A DNA stretch of 64,000 bases from RYN-230 sp963837335 (GCA_963837335.1 CAWINS010000012.1:1-64000); one strand, 5' to 3'; positions 17,297-26,340 are shown, numbered from the stretch's first letter. Numbers and translations are program-made. Notes: a model not told the origin generated them from the letters alone.

Positions 17297-18317
17297 TCAG
17301 GCGGCGCTGCGCCAGGCGTCGGCCAGCGCCACATAACTGCCTATCCGGCGCGCCCGGTCCAGGCTGGGGGTGACCGCGACGATCTCGTCGGCCTGGGCGA
17401 GCTCCTTCATCTCGAGGAGCCGTTCGGCCACGGCCTTGGGCTCCCCGGTCACCATCCGGCCGTCGTCGCGCCGGCTGGCGCGGAAGTCCGCGGAGCGGGC
17501 GAAGTCACGGACCTGCTCGGGCCGCAGTGGCTCCCGTATCCCGCGCCGGAGGTTCTGGATCGTCAGCGTCCAGGCCGCTTCGAAGTCGAGGATCGCTTCG
17601 GTGTCGTCGCTGGCGAAGGCGAGCACCGACATCGCCGAGTAGGGCGTCGCACCGTCCGTCCGCGGGGTGAAGTCGCGGCGGTAGCCACGCAGCGCCTCGA
17701 ACGCCAGATCGGGGCTCATGTGGTGGGCGAACGCGGCACTCATCCCGTTGACCGCGGCGAAGCGCGGCCCGTAGGGGCTGGACCCGAGCACGAACAGCTC
17801 CGGCCGCTCGCTGATCACCGGTGCCGCCACCAGCGGGGCGTAGGGGTGGCCGGCCGGGAACCCGTCGCCGAGGAACGCGAGCAGCTCGGCGACCTGCCCG
17901 GGGAACTCAGCCGCCGGATCGGTGACCATCCCGCGGCGCAGGACGTGCGCGGTCAGCGGGTCAGTGCCCGGGGCGCGGCCCAGCGCGAGGTCGATACGGC
18001 CCGGGTACATGGCCAGCAACGTGCGGAAGGTCTCGGCGACCTTGAGCGGTGCGTGGTTGGGCAGCATGATGCCCGCGGCGCCGACCCGGATCCGGGACGT
18101 GTGCGCCCCGACGTGCGCGGTCAGCAGCTCGGGCGCGCTGCACGCCAGGCTGGTCATGTTGTGATGCTCGGAGACCCAGTAACGCCGGTAGCCCAGCCGC
18201 CTCGACGGCCTGCGCGATCGCCACGGCACCGGCCACCGACGCGCTGGCCTCCTCGCCGTGCTCGATCCCGACGAAATCCAGCACGGCCAGCGGAAGCGAC
18301 TCATCGTTGTTCGTCAT
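17297..18317 (-). pseudogene. LLM-class flavin-dependent oxidoreductase (copy B), frameshifted
   Basis: Duplicate of the gene at 13764. Translation from the expected ATG at 18317 reads MTNNDESLP to AQAVEAAG, then one extra base near 18190 (GGTAGCCCAG where copy A has GGTACCCAG) shifts it. The rest, from YRRYWVSEHH to the end, is intact in the next frame. There are only a few substitutions besides this (for example D to G in FEALRGYRRD). Probably non-functional unless the indel is an error. Confidence 0.85.
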
Positions 18318-18406
18318 CGGTAATGCCAAGCCTGCGGCGCCCGCCGGCATTCCCCGGGCGAACCGGCGATCGCCCGGTCGCCGGCCCGTTCGGTAACGTG
18401 CGAACC

Positions 18407-19603
18407 GTGGAAGAACCGCCCCGCCTCGCGTCGATCCATATCTATCCGCTCAAGGCCGGCCGCGCCGTCGATCTGAGCGAGTCCGCCGTGGAACCGTGGG
18501 GCCTGGCCGGCGACCGCCGGTGGCTCGTGGTCGACGGCGCCGGCCGGTTCGTCAGCCAGCGTGAGGAACCGGCGCTGGCCCGGGTCACCGCGGCGTACCC
18601 GGCGGCCGGGGCGGATCAGCTGGCCGGGGGCCCGCCGCTGCCGACCGATGCGATCACCCTGTCCGCCGCCGGGCACCCGCCGCTGAAGGTCACGATGCCG
18701 TGGGCGGATGACGACACCGAGATGGTGCCGGTGGCGGTCTGGGAGTCCAGGGTCCGCGCCGCGGCGGCGGGCAAGGAGGCCGACGACTGGCTCGGCCGTC
18801 TGCTGGGCCGCGATGTCCGCCTCGTCTACCTGGACGATCCGACGCGCCGGCAGGTAGATCAGGACTACGGGGACCCCGGCGACCGGGTGAGCTTCGCCGA
18901 TGGCTACCCGCTGCTGCTCACCAGCGCCGGCTCGCTGGAGGCGCTCGGCGGCTGGCTCGCCGAGGACGGCCATCCACCGGTCCCGATGAACCGGTTCCGG
19001 CCGAGTGTGGTGGTCGCGGGCGCCCGCGCGTGGGCCGAGGACGGCTGGCGCCGGATCAGGATCGGCACCGTCACCTTCCGGGTGGCCAAGCCGTGCGGGC
19101 GCTGCGTGGTCACCACGATCGATCAGGCGACCGGGCAGCGCGGCCGGCAGCCCCTGGAACTGCTCGGCCGGCGCCGCCGGTTCGGCCAGGAGCTGGTCTT
19201 CGGGCAGAACCTGATCCCGGACGCTCCGGGCTCCATCCGGGTCGGCGACCCGATCGAGGTCCTGGAACGCCATCCGGCCGCCCGGTCGAGGCTACTCGGC
19301 GGCTGGGTGATCCTTGCTGGAGGAGTCAGGGGGCTAGTAGCGTCAGGCGCAGTGGGGGATGGGCGAGGCTCTGGAAAAGAGGCCCCATGTCTGATGATTC
19401 CGCGGGCCCCGGCCCGCGGCCGGCACCTCCGGCCGACACTACGGTGCCGCACTCGGCCCGGATCTGGAACTACTGGCTCGGCGGCACCGACAACTACCCG
19501 GTTGACCGCGAGGCCGGCGACGAGTATCGCGGGGTCTATCCCCAGATCGTGGATCTGGCTCTCGCCTCGCGGGCATTCCAGGCCCGCGCGGTCCGGTTCT
19601 TAG
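18407..19603 (+). CDS. MOSC-domain protein (copy B) with run-on C-terminus
   Basis: Duplicate of the gene at 14873 with the same GTG start and the same two domains, including KPCGRCVVTTIDQ. Conserved MOSC sequence stops near residue 292 (IEVLERHPA, about 19280). After that the frame continues for more than 100 residues of low-quality sequence and overlaps the next gene by over 200 bp. This copy keeps the original right flank, so the run-on is probably the ancestral state, possibly after loss of the true stop. The real protein may be shorter. Confidence 0.75.
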   Translation: MEEPPRLASIHIYPLKAGRAVDLSESAVEPWGLAGDRRWLVVDGAGRFVSQREEPALARVTAAYPAAGADQLAGGPPLPTDAITLSAAGHPPLKVTMPWADDDTEMVPVAVWESRVRAAAAGKEADDWLGRLLGRDVRLVYLDDPTRRQVDQDYGDPGDRVSFADGYPLLLTSAGSLEALGGWLAEDGHPPVPMNRFRPSVVVAGARAWAEDGWRRIRIGTVTFRVAKPCGRCVVTTIDQATGQRGRQPLELLGRRRRFGQELVFGQNLIPDAPGSIRVGDPIEVLERHPAARSRLLGGWVILAGGVRGLVASGAVGDGRGSGKEAPCLMIPRAPARGRHLRPTLRCRTRPGSGTTGSAAPTTTRLTARPATSIAGSIPRSWIWLSPRGHSRPARSGS

Positions 19604-20202
19604 CCGGCCAGGCCGGCCTCCGGCAGTTCCTTGACGTTGGGGCAGGCCTGCCTGCCGCGGGCAATACTCATGAGGTAGCCCAGGGCATCGCCTCGCACTC
19701 ACGCGTCGTGTACGTGGATCATGACCCGTTCGTGGTGAGCCACGGCCGCAGCCAGCTCAGCGGCACGCCCGAGGGCTTCGCCGACTACATCGAGGCCGAC
19801 CTGCACCAGCCAGCGGAGATCCTTAGCGCCGCCGCCCGCGTGCTGGACTTCACCCAGCCCATCGCGCTGGTGCTGATGGGCGTCATGGGCCACATCGACG
19901 ATGAGAGCGCCTACCCGATCGTCCGCGAGCTTCTGGAGGGCCTGCCGCCCGCCAGCTACCTGGCCCTGCAGGACGGCGCGCGGACCAGCGGCGCGTTCAC
20001 CGAAGCTCAGCAAGGCTACGACGACACCGGCGCCATCCCTTACCGCCTTCGCCGGCCGGAGCAGATCGCCGCGTTCTTCGATGGCCTGGAGATCGTGGAA
20101 CCGGGGGTGGTCCCGACCCCGCACTGGCGCCCGGAACCGGACCAGTCCAGCCCTCCGCCGGACGTGGAGGCCTTCGGCGGCGTCGGCAGGAAGGAGCGCT
20201 AG
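19387..20202 (+). CDS. SAM-dependent methyltransferase, SAV2177/DUF574 family
   Basis: A 271-aa soluble protein of an actinobacteria-specific methyltransferase-fold family. Typical runs are SARIWNYWLGGTDNYPVDRE at the N-terminus, FLDVGAGLPAAGNTHEVAQ (SAM-binding motif I), VVYVDHDPFVVSHG (motif II acidic region) and ALVLMGVMGHIDDE. The substrate of this family is not known to me. The start is the ATG at 19387, after AAAAGAGG. The frame of the MOSC copy B overlaps it, but this frame is clearly the conserved one. Confidence 0.9.
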   Translation: MSDDSAGPGPRPAPPADTTVPHSARIWNYWLGGTDNYPVDREAGDEYRGVYPQIVDLALASRAFQARAVRFLAGQAGLRQFLDVGAGLPAAGNTHEVAQGIASHSRVVYVDHDPFVVSHGRSQLSGTPEGFADYIEADLHQPAEILSAAARVLDFTQPIALVLMGVMGHIDDESAYPIVRELLEGLPPASYLALQDGARTSGAFTEAQQGYDDTGAIPYRLRRPEQIAAFFDGLEIVEPGVVPTPHWRPEPDQSSPPPDVEAFGGVGRKER

Positions 20203-20250
20203 CTCACTGACCCGGTGTGCTCACGGCGGGACAGTACACCGGGTGAGTCT

Positions 20251-20393
20251 GTCCGGGCCGGCCTCTCCGTGTGTGCGGCTGGACGCCGCTGGGTCGAGGT
20301 CGCGCCGCCCGGCGGCGCAGCCGTCGCGCTGGTCCCCCGCACTTCTTCCGGGACCGCGACGGGAACCAGCTCATGATCGTCCAGGCCCAGTAG
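20251..20393 (+). pseudogene. VOC (glyoxalase/bleomycin-resistance fold) C-terminal remnant
   Basis: Between the methyltransferase and the kinase gene, the forward strand reads GLSVCAGRRWVEVAPPGGAA followed by VALVP, the beginning of the last beta-alpha-beta module of a VOC protein. The frame then slips and continues FFRDRDGNQLMIVQAQ with a stop at 20391, which is the classic VOC end (FxDPDGNxLxIVE). The bases between are deleted and no N-terminal half is present. Dead fragment; it overlaps the 3' end of the kinase gene by a few bases. Confidence 0.6.
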
Positions 20394-21856
20394 CGGCTGG
20401 GCCCGTACCGCCGGGCCGGGCCCGGATTCCCGCGAGGCGCCGGGTCAGCCGCCGCCGGGTCCACCCGTCGCCGTGGCCCCCGCCCTTCCCGTCCTGATGG
20501 CGTCGGCCCTGGTGATGACGGTGGCCGGGCGGCGCGACCGCGGCCGTCACCGTGATGACGCTGCCTACCGCGACGCGCCCGCCCGGCTGCACGGACACCA
20601 CAGTGCCTGGCCGCTGGCCGCGGGTCACCGACCCGACCACCCGGGGACGCAGGCCGCGATCAGCCAGCTGCTGGCGGACGGCACCCACCGGGCGGCCGAC
20701 CAGGGCGGCGGCGTTGACGTTCACGGTGGGTGGCTGCTGCGTGCTGGCCGCCGGGGACGCCGGCGGTGCCGCCGCCGCGTGGCGGTGCGGACCCGCGGAC
20801 GGCGCTGACCAGAAGCCACCCGGCCAGGGCCACCAGCACGACGGCCAGCCCCACCACCCACCCGGCCCGCACCCGGCCCGCCCGCCGCGCCGGGGCCGGC
20901 CGGGCCTGCGGCGCCGCGGCGGGCCAGTCCAGCAGCTCCGTCGCCGGAGCCGGTGGATCAGGCAGGACGGCGGTATGGGATGAGGGACGGTGAACGGCAG
21001 GGTGCCCGGCCGGCCGGACGGCACCGCGCGGCCCGCCGTTCATCGCGTCGCGGAGCCCGGCGGCCCGCACGGCGACCTCCGTGGCGCTCCCCGGCCGGGC
21101 CGCCGGGTCTTTCGCGGTCAGGTCGGTGACCAGCGCGGTTACCGGGGCTGGCACAGCCGCGGGCAGCGGGGGCAGCGACCCGTACCGGCTCGCGCTCGCT
21201 ACCTCCAAGGGCGTCCCGTGGAACGGCGTGCTGCCGGTCAGGCATTCGTAGGCCACGATGCCGAGCGAGTACAGATCACAGGCGGGAGTGGCGGGCTCAC
21301 CGGCGCCCCGCTCCGGGGCCAGGTAGGCCGGCGTTCCCACGAGCGTGCCTACCTGGGTGATCGGCGCGGACCCGGCCGCGTGCGCGATCCCGAAATCGGT
21401 GATCTTCACCAGTCCGTCCCGGCCCATCAGCAGGTTGGCGGGCTTGATGTCGCGGTGGACCAGGCCGGCCGCGTGGGCGGCGGCCAGGCCGGCGGCCACC
21501 TGGGCGACCACGTCCATCGTGGCGGCCGGATCCAGCGGGCCACGGGCGAGCACCCCGGCCAGCGACGGGCCGTCCACCAGTTCGAGCACCAGGTAGGGCC
21601 GCCCCGCCAGGCCGGTCTCGCCGTAGTCATAGACCTGCGCGACGCCAGGGTGGGCCAGCGCCCCGGCGTGCCGCGCCTCGGCGCGGAACCTGGCCAGCGT
21701 CTGCGGGTGGCTCGCGTACCCCTCCTGGAGCACCTTCACCGCCACCTGCCGGCCTAGCACCAGGTCGTCTGCCCGCCATACCTCACCCACGGCGCCCGCG
21801 GCGATCCGGCTTTCCAGCCGGTAACGGTCCTCGAGCAGCAATCCAGGAGCAGACAT
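20371..21856 (-). pseudogene. Ser/Thr protein kinase with PASTA domain, frameshifted after the membrane segment
   Basis: PknB-like receptor kinase. The kinase domain (residues about 9–270) is complete: glycine loop, VAVKVL lysine, LVHRDIKPANLLM catalytic loop, TDFGIAHA, and GTPAYLAPE. A membrane segment follows (AGWVVGLAVVLVALAGWLLV). Just after it the frame must change near 20800; the next frame gives a Pro/Ala linker (HAAAAPPASPAAS) and one PASTA domain (VGRPVGAVRQQLADRGLRPR to GSVITVTAAV), which normally binds muropeptides outside the cell. The start is the ATG at 21856. The end at 20371 is uncertain because the tail becomes low-complexity. One slip separates a working-looking receptor from a broken one. 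Confidence 0.82.
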
Positions 21857-22057
21857 AAGGGCCCTCACGCTACCCGCCCGCCAGCCAGTTCGGCGGACAT
21901 GCCGGCACCGGGGATCAGGCGCGGGCCCGGCCCAGGGACAGCACGGGCCTTCCGCCCCGGACAGACGGCGGGCCGCCCCGATGGATAACGTTACTGGCCG
22001 GCCAGGTCACGAGATGTTCTACGCTGACCAGACGGTGAGCCACGGCCGGAGGGAGGG

Positions 22058-22534
22058 GTGCCGGTGGGTGCGGCGCCTGACCTCGACTGGCTCATCACGA
22101 GCTTCACCGAACGGGTCCCCGCCGTCGCCCGGGCGGCCGTGGTCTCGGCCGACGGCCTCCCGCTAGCGCGCTCCCGCGGCTTTCCGCCCGACGGCCTGGA
22201 CCGGCTGGCGGCGATCATCGCCGGGCTGACCAGCCTGGCGTATGGCCTGGCCAGGATCTTTGAGGGAGGGCCGGTCGTGCACACGGTCGTGGTCATGGAC
22301 CGCGGCCTGCTGATCGTCAGGGCGATCAGCCACGGCGCATCCCTGGTCACCTTCGCCACGGCCGACTGCGATACCGGGCAGGTGGCCTACGAGATGGCTC
22401 TGCTCGGCGAGCAGGTGGGACACGCCCTGAGCCCCGCGCCCCGCGCCGGGCCAGCCGACCCGGGGCCTGAAGGCGGCCGCCGGGCCGGCCGCCGCGGATC
22501 GCTGGTCACATCGTTCCGCTCCCAGGTGTCGTAG
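22058..22534 (+). CDS. Roadblock/LC7-domain protein (CvnB-like)
   Basis: A 158-aa cytosolic protein with a complete roadblock/LC7 domain at about residues 8–125 (LDWLITSFTERVPAVARAAV, SADGLPLARSRGF, TVVVMDRGLLIVRAI). In conservons this protein sits between a nitrate-sensing kinase-like protein and a small GTPase and probably modulates the GTPase. Here it is alone: the next gene is unrelated and no DUF742 or GTPase gene follows. The start is GTG at 22058 behind GGAGGGAGGGG. Its natural partner may be the kinase at 2.6 kb. Confidence 0.86.
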   Translation: MPVGAAPDLDWLITSFTERVPAVARAAVVSADGLPLARSRGFPPDGLDRLAAIIAGLTSLAYGLARIFEGGPVVHTVVVMDRGLLIVRAISHGASLVTFATADCDTGQVAYEMALLGEQVGHALSPAPRAGPADPGPEGGRRAGRRGSLVTSFRSQVS

Positions 22535-22580
22535 AAAGTGACCCGCAGGACGCGGGAGGACGACACCAAGGAGGCCGCCG

Positions 22581-23114
22581 GTGGCACATACCTTCCCCCC
22601 GTGGAGCGGCCGCGGGGCTTGTTCGTGAAAATGGTCTACTACTTCACTCGCCGCCGGGACGGGCACAGGTGATCACGCCGGTCACTGTGTTCTCCGCGCG
22701 CATGCCGGCCTCTTTCGCGTCGTTGTACGGGAAAGTTGCCCCGGCTGGATAAGAAGCTCCAGCTTCCGGCAACAGCTCGAGCGGGCTCATCCGCGAGCAG
22801 GTCGCGAGCATCAATACGTGCCTCTTCTGCATGGACGCCGCGAGGTGGTACGCGATGAAAGAGCCGGCCAACCTGGCGCGCTTCGACGCGCTGCCGGACT
22901 ACCGGGCGAGCCCGCTGTTCACCGACGCCGAGCGGGCGGCGCTTGACTACGCGACCGAACTCACGAGGGACAAGAAGGTAGACCCGGGAACGTTCGCGCG
23001 TCTGGCTCGCACTACAGCGAGCGCGAGATCTGCGACATCGTGTGGCTCGTGGCCAGCGAGCACCTCTACAACATGACCAACATCGGTCTCAACATCGGCC
23101 AGACGGCCTCGTGA
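22581..23114 (+). pseudogene. Carboxymuconolactone-decarboxylase-family protein, multiply frameshifted
   Basis: A good ribosome-binding site (AAGGAGG at about 22568) precedes a GTG at 22581, but the conserved protein is spread over several frames. In order one reads MAHTFPP, VERPRGLFVKMVYYFTRR, VITPVTVFSARMPASFASLY, LDKKLQLPA, LIREQVASINTCLFCMDAAR (CxxC of the AhpD/CMD fold), a long intact run to FARLAR, and after another slip HYSEREICDIVWLVASEH to a stop at 23112. At least four one-base slips are needed, one at a run of six C. Clearly a pseudogene unless the sequence is poor here. Confidence 0.8.
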
Positions 23115-23166
23115 GCGTGAGGGCGGCGCTGAGCGCGCCCGGCCGCGCCGGGCCGATAATCGGGTC

Positions 23167-23673
23167 ATGACCGGGTTTTTCCCGCACGCGGCCCGCTATG
23201 CCGCGGTGGCGGTCGCCGAACCTAGCTCACCCGAAGCCCGCGCGGTGCTCACGGCCTACTTCCACGACATCGTCAGCCGGTACCACCGGCGCGAGGCCAC
23301 CCCGGACGAGGTCCGGGCGGCGATGGCTGCCGAGCCCAGCGCTGACCTCTGCCCGCCGCACGGCCTGTTCCTGCTGGCCCGCCGGGACGACGCCGTCATC
23401 GGCTGCGCGGGCCTGCGCCTGCTCCCAGCCGGGACCGGCGAGATCACCCGCGTTTTCGTCGTCCCCGAAGCGCGCCGCCACGGGGTGGGCAGGCAGCTTC
23501 TGCAGGCGGTGGAGGACGCGGCCCGCCAGCATGCGGTCAGCAGGCTCCGCCTCGATACCCGCACCGACCTGGCCGAGGCCCGGCAGCTTTACGCCGCGAA
23601 CGGCTACCAGGAAGTAGCACCCTTCAACGACGGCCGCTTCGCCGATCACTGGTACGGGAAGATCCTGAGCTGA
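23167..23673 (+). CDS. GNAT-family N-acetyltransferase
   Basis: A 168-aa acetyltransferase. The acetyl-CoA-binding core is plain: AVIGCAGLRLLPAGTGEITR, VFVVPEARRHGVGRQLL (motif A, R/Q-x-x-G-x-G/A), and a C-terminal YAANGYQEVAPFND. The substrate cannot be inferred from context, since the neighbours are a dead gene and a small hypothetical. The ATG at 23167 gives a full-length domain. Confidence 0.88.
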   Translation: MTGFFPHAARYAAVAVAEPSSPEARAVLTAYFHDIVSRYHRREATPDEVRAAMAAEPSADLCPPHGLFLLARRDDAVIGCAGLRLLPAGTGEITRVFVVPEARRHGVGRQLLQAVEDAARQHAVSRLRLDTRTDLAEARQLYAANGYQEVAPFNDGRFADHWYGKILS

Positions 23674-23706
23674 GTCCCCGCGCGGAGCGGCGCCGCAAGG
23701 TGCGCG

Positions 23707-23895
23707 TCAGCGGTGCCCGGTGGTGGCGAGGTCGCGCGCCTGCGCCTCGGTGAGGACCCGGGCGATCCCGACGGACGTCCAGTTCGAGCTCTCCTCGAGT
23801 TCGTCGCGGAGCACGGCCGCCTGGTACTCGATGGAGACCGGGCCGATAGCCACCAGGTCAGACTTCTCATTCTTCATGATCAGCATGAAGTTCAC
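23707..23895 (-). CDS. Small hypothetical protein
   Basis: A 62-aa soluble acidic protein (begins VNFMLIMKNEKSDLVAIGPV, then a helix-rich DELEESSNWTSVGIARVLTE). GTG start at 23895 with AGAGGAC six bases upstream, which supports translation. No motif is recognised. It is preceded by about 120 bp without a gene and followed by the GNAT gene on the other strand. Confidence 0.5.
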   Translation of the reverse strand: MNFMLIMKNEKSDLVAIGPVSIEYQAAVLRDELEESSNWTSVGIARVLTEAQARDLATTGHR

Positions 23896-24019
23896 CGGTC
23901 AGGTCCTCTCTCGGGCGATCCGGAGCCAGTGTGGCCAGGTGCCATGCGGCCAGCCACCGCGGGCCTGGGGCCGACGATCACGGCTCATGCTAGGGCGGCG
24001 CGCCGCAGCGCGTCGCGGT

Positions 24020-24793
24020 CTAATCCTTGACCGCGACGAACAGGTAGCGATTGAGGCTGAAAAAGTACCCGGGGCCCAGCCCGACGAGATCGCTGGCCCA
24101 GGCGGCGATGTCATCGGCGGTCATGTCGCTATGCCGCGGCACGAAAGCGGCGACGAATTCGATCAGCCCGGCGCTGTAGGTATCCGGGTCATAGCCGGCG
24201 TTCAGCAACGGGATCGCCGACCGGCAGGTGACCGAGAAGCCGGCCTGCTCGAGCAGCCCGGTGAGCCGCCTCGGCAGGTAAGGGTCGGCCAGGTGCCCGT
24301 CCCAGGCGGCGAGCACGCGGCGCATCCGGTCGTTGTCGCTGGACCGCCAGACGATCGAGTCCCAGTCGGTGTCGAGCACCAGCAGCCTGCCCCCGGGCCG
24401 CAAGACCCGCCAGGCCTCGGCCAGGGCGGCCGGCACGTCCTCGACGTACTCATACACCTGGGTCGAGGTGACGGCGTCGAACGAGTCTTCCGCGCACGGC
24501 AGCGCGGTCGCCTCGCCGGCGCGGAACTCGACCGGGGCCGAGTCAGCCGCCCGCGGCCGGCCACGGGCGATGGAGAGCATGCTCGGGCTCGGGTCGACGC
24601 CGGTGACGGATCCCCCTGGCCCGACCTCGGCGCTCATCTCGCAGGCCAGGAAGCCCGGTCCCGATCCGATGTCGAGCACATCCTCGCCGGGCTTCAGGCC
24701 AAGAGCGGCGCGAATGACCTGGCGCTGGCCGGACACGTCGGGCGTGGTGTAGGTCGCTTCGACGCGGCGGGACGTGGCCTCATCGAACTGCAT
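24020..24793 (-). CDS. Class I SAM-dependent methyltransferase
   Basis: A 257-aa Rossmann-fold methyltransferase of the UbiE/COQ5-like group. Motif I is VLDIGSGPGFLACEM, the acidic loop that binds the ribose is VTGVDPSPSMLSIAR, motif II/III is EDSFDAVTSTQVYEYVEDVP, and the post-motif helix ends WRVLRPGGRLLVLDTDWDSI. The C-terminal part, likely the substrate lid, has no known signature. It is divergent from the WS/DGAT gene across a palindrome-bearing promoter, so the two may be co-regulated. Confidence 0.87.
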   Translation of the reverse strand: MQFDEATSRRVEATYTTPDVSGQRQVIRAALGLKPGEDVLDIGSGPGFLACEMSAEVGPGGSVTGVDPSPSMLSIARGRPRAADSAPVEFRAGEATALPCAEDSFDAVTSTQVYEYVEDVPAALAEAWRVLRPGGRLLVLDTDWDSIVWRSSDNDRMRRVLAAWDGHLADPYLPRRLTGLLEQAGFSVTCRSAIPLLNAGYDPDTYSAGLIEFVAAFVPRHSDMTADDIAAWASDLVGLGPGYFFSLNRYLFVAVKD

Positions 24794-24847
24794 AGCCGGT
24801 CACTCTAGCCAGAACCGGCGGAACAGCCGAGGCGGGGGACGCCACCC

Positions 24848-24881
24848 TTAAGTAGCGTTACGTATAGTACTGAGTACTTAA
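24848..24881. promoter_or_regulatory. Palindrome-rich operator/promoter between methyltransferase and WS/DGAT genes
   Basis: An A+T-rich island in GC-rich surroundings. Outer arms TTAAGTA (24848–24854) and TACTTAA (24875–24881) are perfect inverted repeats, and the spacer contains the self-complementary hexamers TACGTA and AGTACT. TATAGT at 24863 would serve as a forward -10 for the WS/DGAT gene. The layout fits a dimeric repressor site controlling both divergent genes. Confidence 0.55.
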
Positions 24882-24929
24882 TGTGTTCAGGGCGGAACGG
24901 CGAGGTGCGGCGTAGGGGGTGGGTCGGCG

Positions 24930-26340
24930 GTGCTGAGTGCGGGGGAACGGCCGGATGAGGCTGGCCTGGATGCGGAGGCCCGGCCTCTGTCCCGCGAGGA
25001 TCTGAGCATCCTGGCGCTCGAGAACGAGACCGTGGCCGGGCACACCTGCAAGGTCATCCTGCTGGACGGCGCGGTTGATCCCGGGTCGCTGCGTGCTTCC
25101 ATCAGCAGCCGCCTGCCCCGCGCCCCCATGCTGTCGATGCGGCTCGGCGAGATCGATGGCGTCCCGTGGTGGGTGCCGGCCCATCAGGTGGACATGGCCG
25201 CCCACGTCGTGGAGGCGCCGGCGTCCGGGGCGGGAGACGAGGCCGGGGCGGGGGACGAGGCCGGATTCAGGGCCACGGTCGCGGGCGTCTTCGCCCAGCA
25301 TCTGGACCGCTCACGGCCGCTGTGGCGGATCGACGTGATCCCCCGGCGGCCTGGCGGCGGCAGCGCCCTGATCTGGCGCATCCACCATGCCCTGGCGGAC
25401 GGCATGACGGCCATGCGGATGGCCAGCGCCGTCCTGTGGGATGAGGCGCCGGTCACCGGGCCTGGGCCGCCGGCCACCGGGGCACGCACCACCCGCACGC
25501 GATCACGGGCGCCACGGGCGCCACGGACGGCCCGGCCGGTGCCGCATCAGCGGCTGGCCACGCTGCTGGCCGCCGCGCGTGAGGTGCCGCAGCCCTGGCT
25601 GCGGTCGCCGTTCGACGGGCACATCGACGCGCGGCGGGAGGTCGCCTTCACCACGGCCAGGCTCGATGAGCTGCACCGGGTGGCGGCCGCCACCGACGGC
25701 GCGACCGTCAACGACGCGGTGCTGACCGTGGTAGCAGGCGGGCTGCGGCGCTGGCTGGAGGCTCATCATGGCCATCTCGGCGCGGTCCGGGTGAAAGTGC
25801 CGGTGAGCCTGCACGCCCTGCCGCCACCGCCAGCCGCCACCGGAACCACCGCCGGGGCCGCCGCCCGGTGACGACCAGGCCCAGCCGGGCAACCGCGATT
25901 CGTTCTTCTGCCTCGACCTGCCGCTCGGCTCAGCCGACCCGCTGGAACGCCTCGCGGCCATCAGCCGCACCACCCGGGCCCGCAAACAGGGCCACGACGC
26001 CCAGCACGTTGACGCGCTCATGCGCGAACTGGCGCGCGCCCCGCGGCTCAGCCGCTTCGCCGAGCACGTCCTCGCACATCCCCGGTCCTTCGCGCTGAAC
26101 GTTTCCAACGTCCCTGGCCCCCGCCGGCCCATCTGCGTGCTCGGCGTCCCGGTCCGCGGGCTGTATTCACTCGCCGAGATCGGCGAGCGGCACGCCCTGC
26201 GCGTCGCGGTGGTTTCCCTGGCCGGCACCCTGAACGTCGGGCTGGTCGCGGATCCGACCCTGCTGGCGGATGTCGGCGACCTGGCCGCCGGCATCCAGGC
26301 CGAGGCGGCCGAGCTGATCGGCCGCCAGCCGCACCCCTGA
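24930..26340 (+). pseudogene. Wax ester synthase / diacylglycerol acyltransferase (WS/DGAT), one frameshift
   Basis: Enzyme that esterifies fatty acyl-CoA to an alcohol or diacylglycerol for storage lipid. The N-terminal part is complete with the catalytic motif IHHALADG (HHxxxDG, within IWRIHHALADGMTAMRMA). The frame runs to 25871 and ends in a Pro-rich tract. The C-terminal part continues in another frame from about 25850 (DSFFCLDLPLGSADPLERLA) and keeps the second conserved region (ALNVSNVPGPRRPICVLG) to a stop at 26338. One indel in the repetitive CCGCCA tract around 25825–25860 accounts for the break. The start is GTG at 24930. Confidence 0.85.

Larger units (their letters stand above)
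15752..19280. repeat. Tandem segmental duplication, copy B
   Basis: Second copy of the block at 12233–15746, in the same orientation and directly abutting it. The offset is 3519 bp at the left end and 3534 bp at the right, because of a one-base loss before the LuxR start, single-base gains in the LuxR and LLM genes, and extra bases between those two genes. Two of its four genes are frameshifted here, and the MOSC gene runs into the original right flank. Confidence 0.95.
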
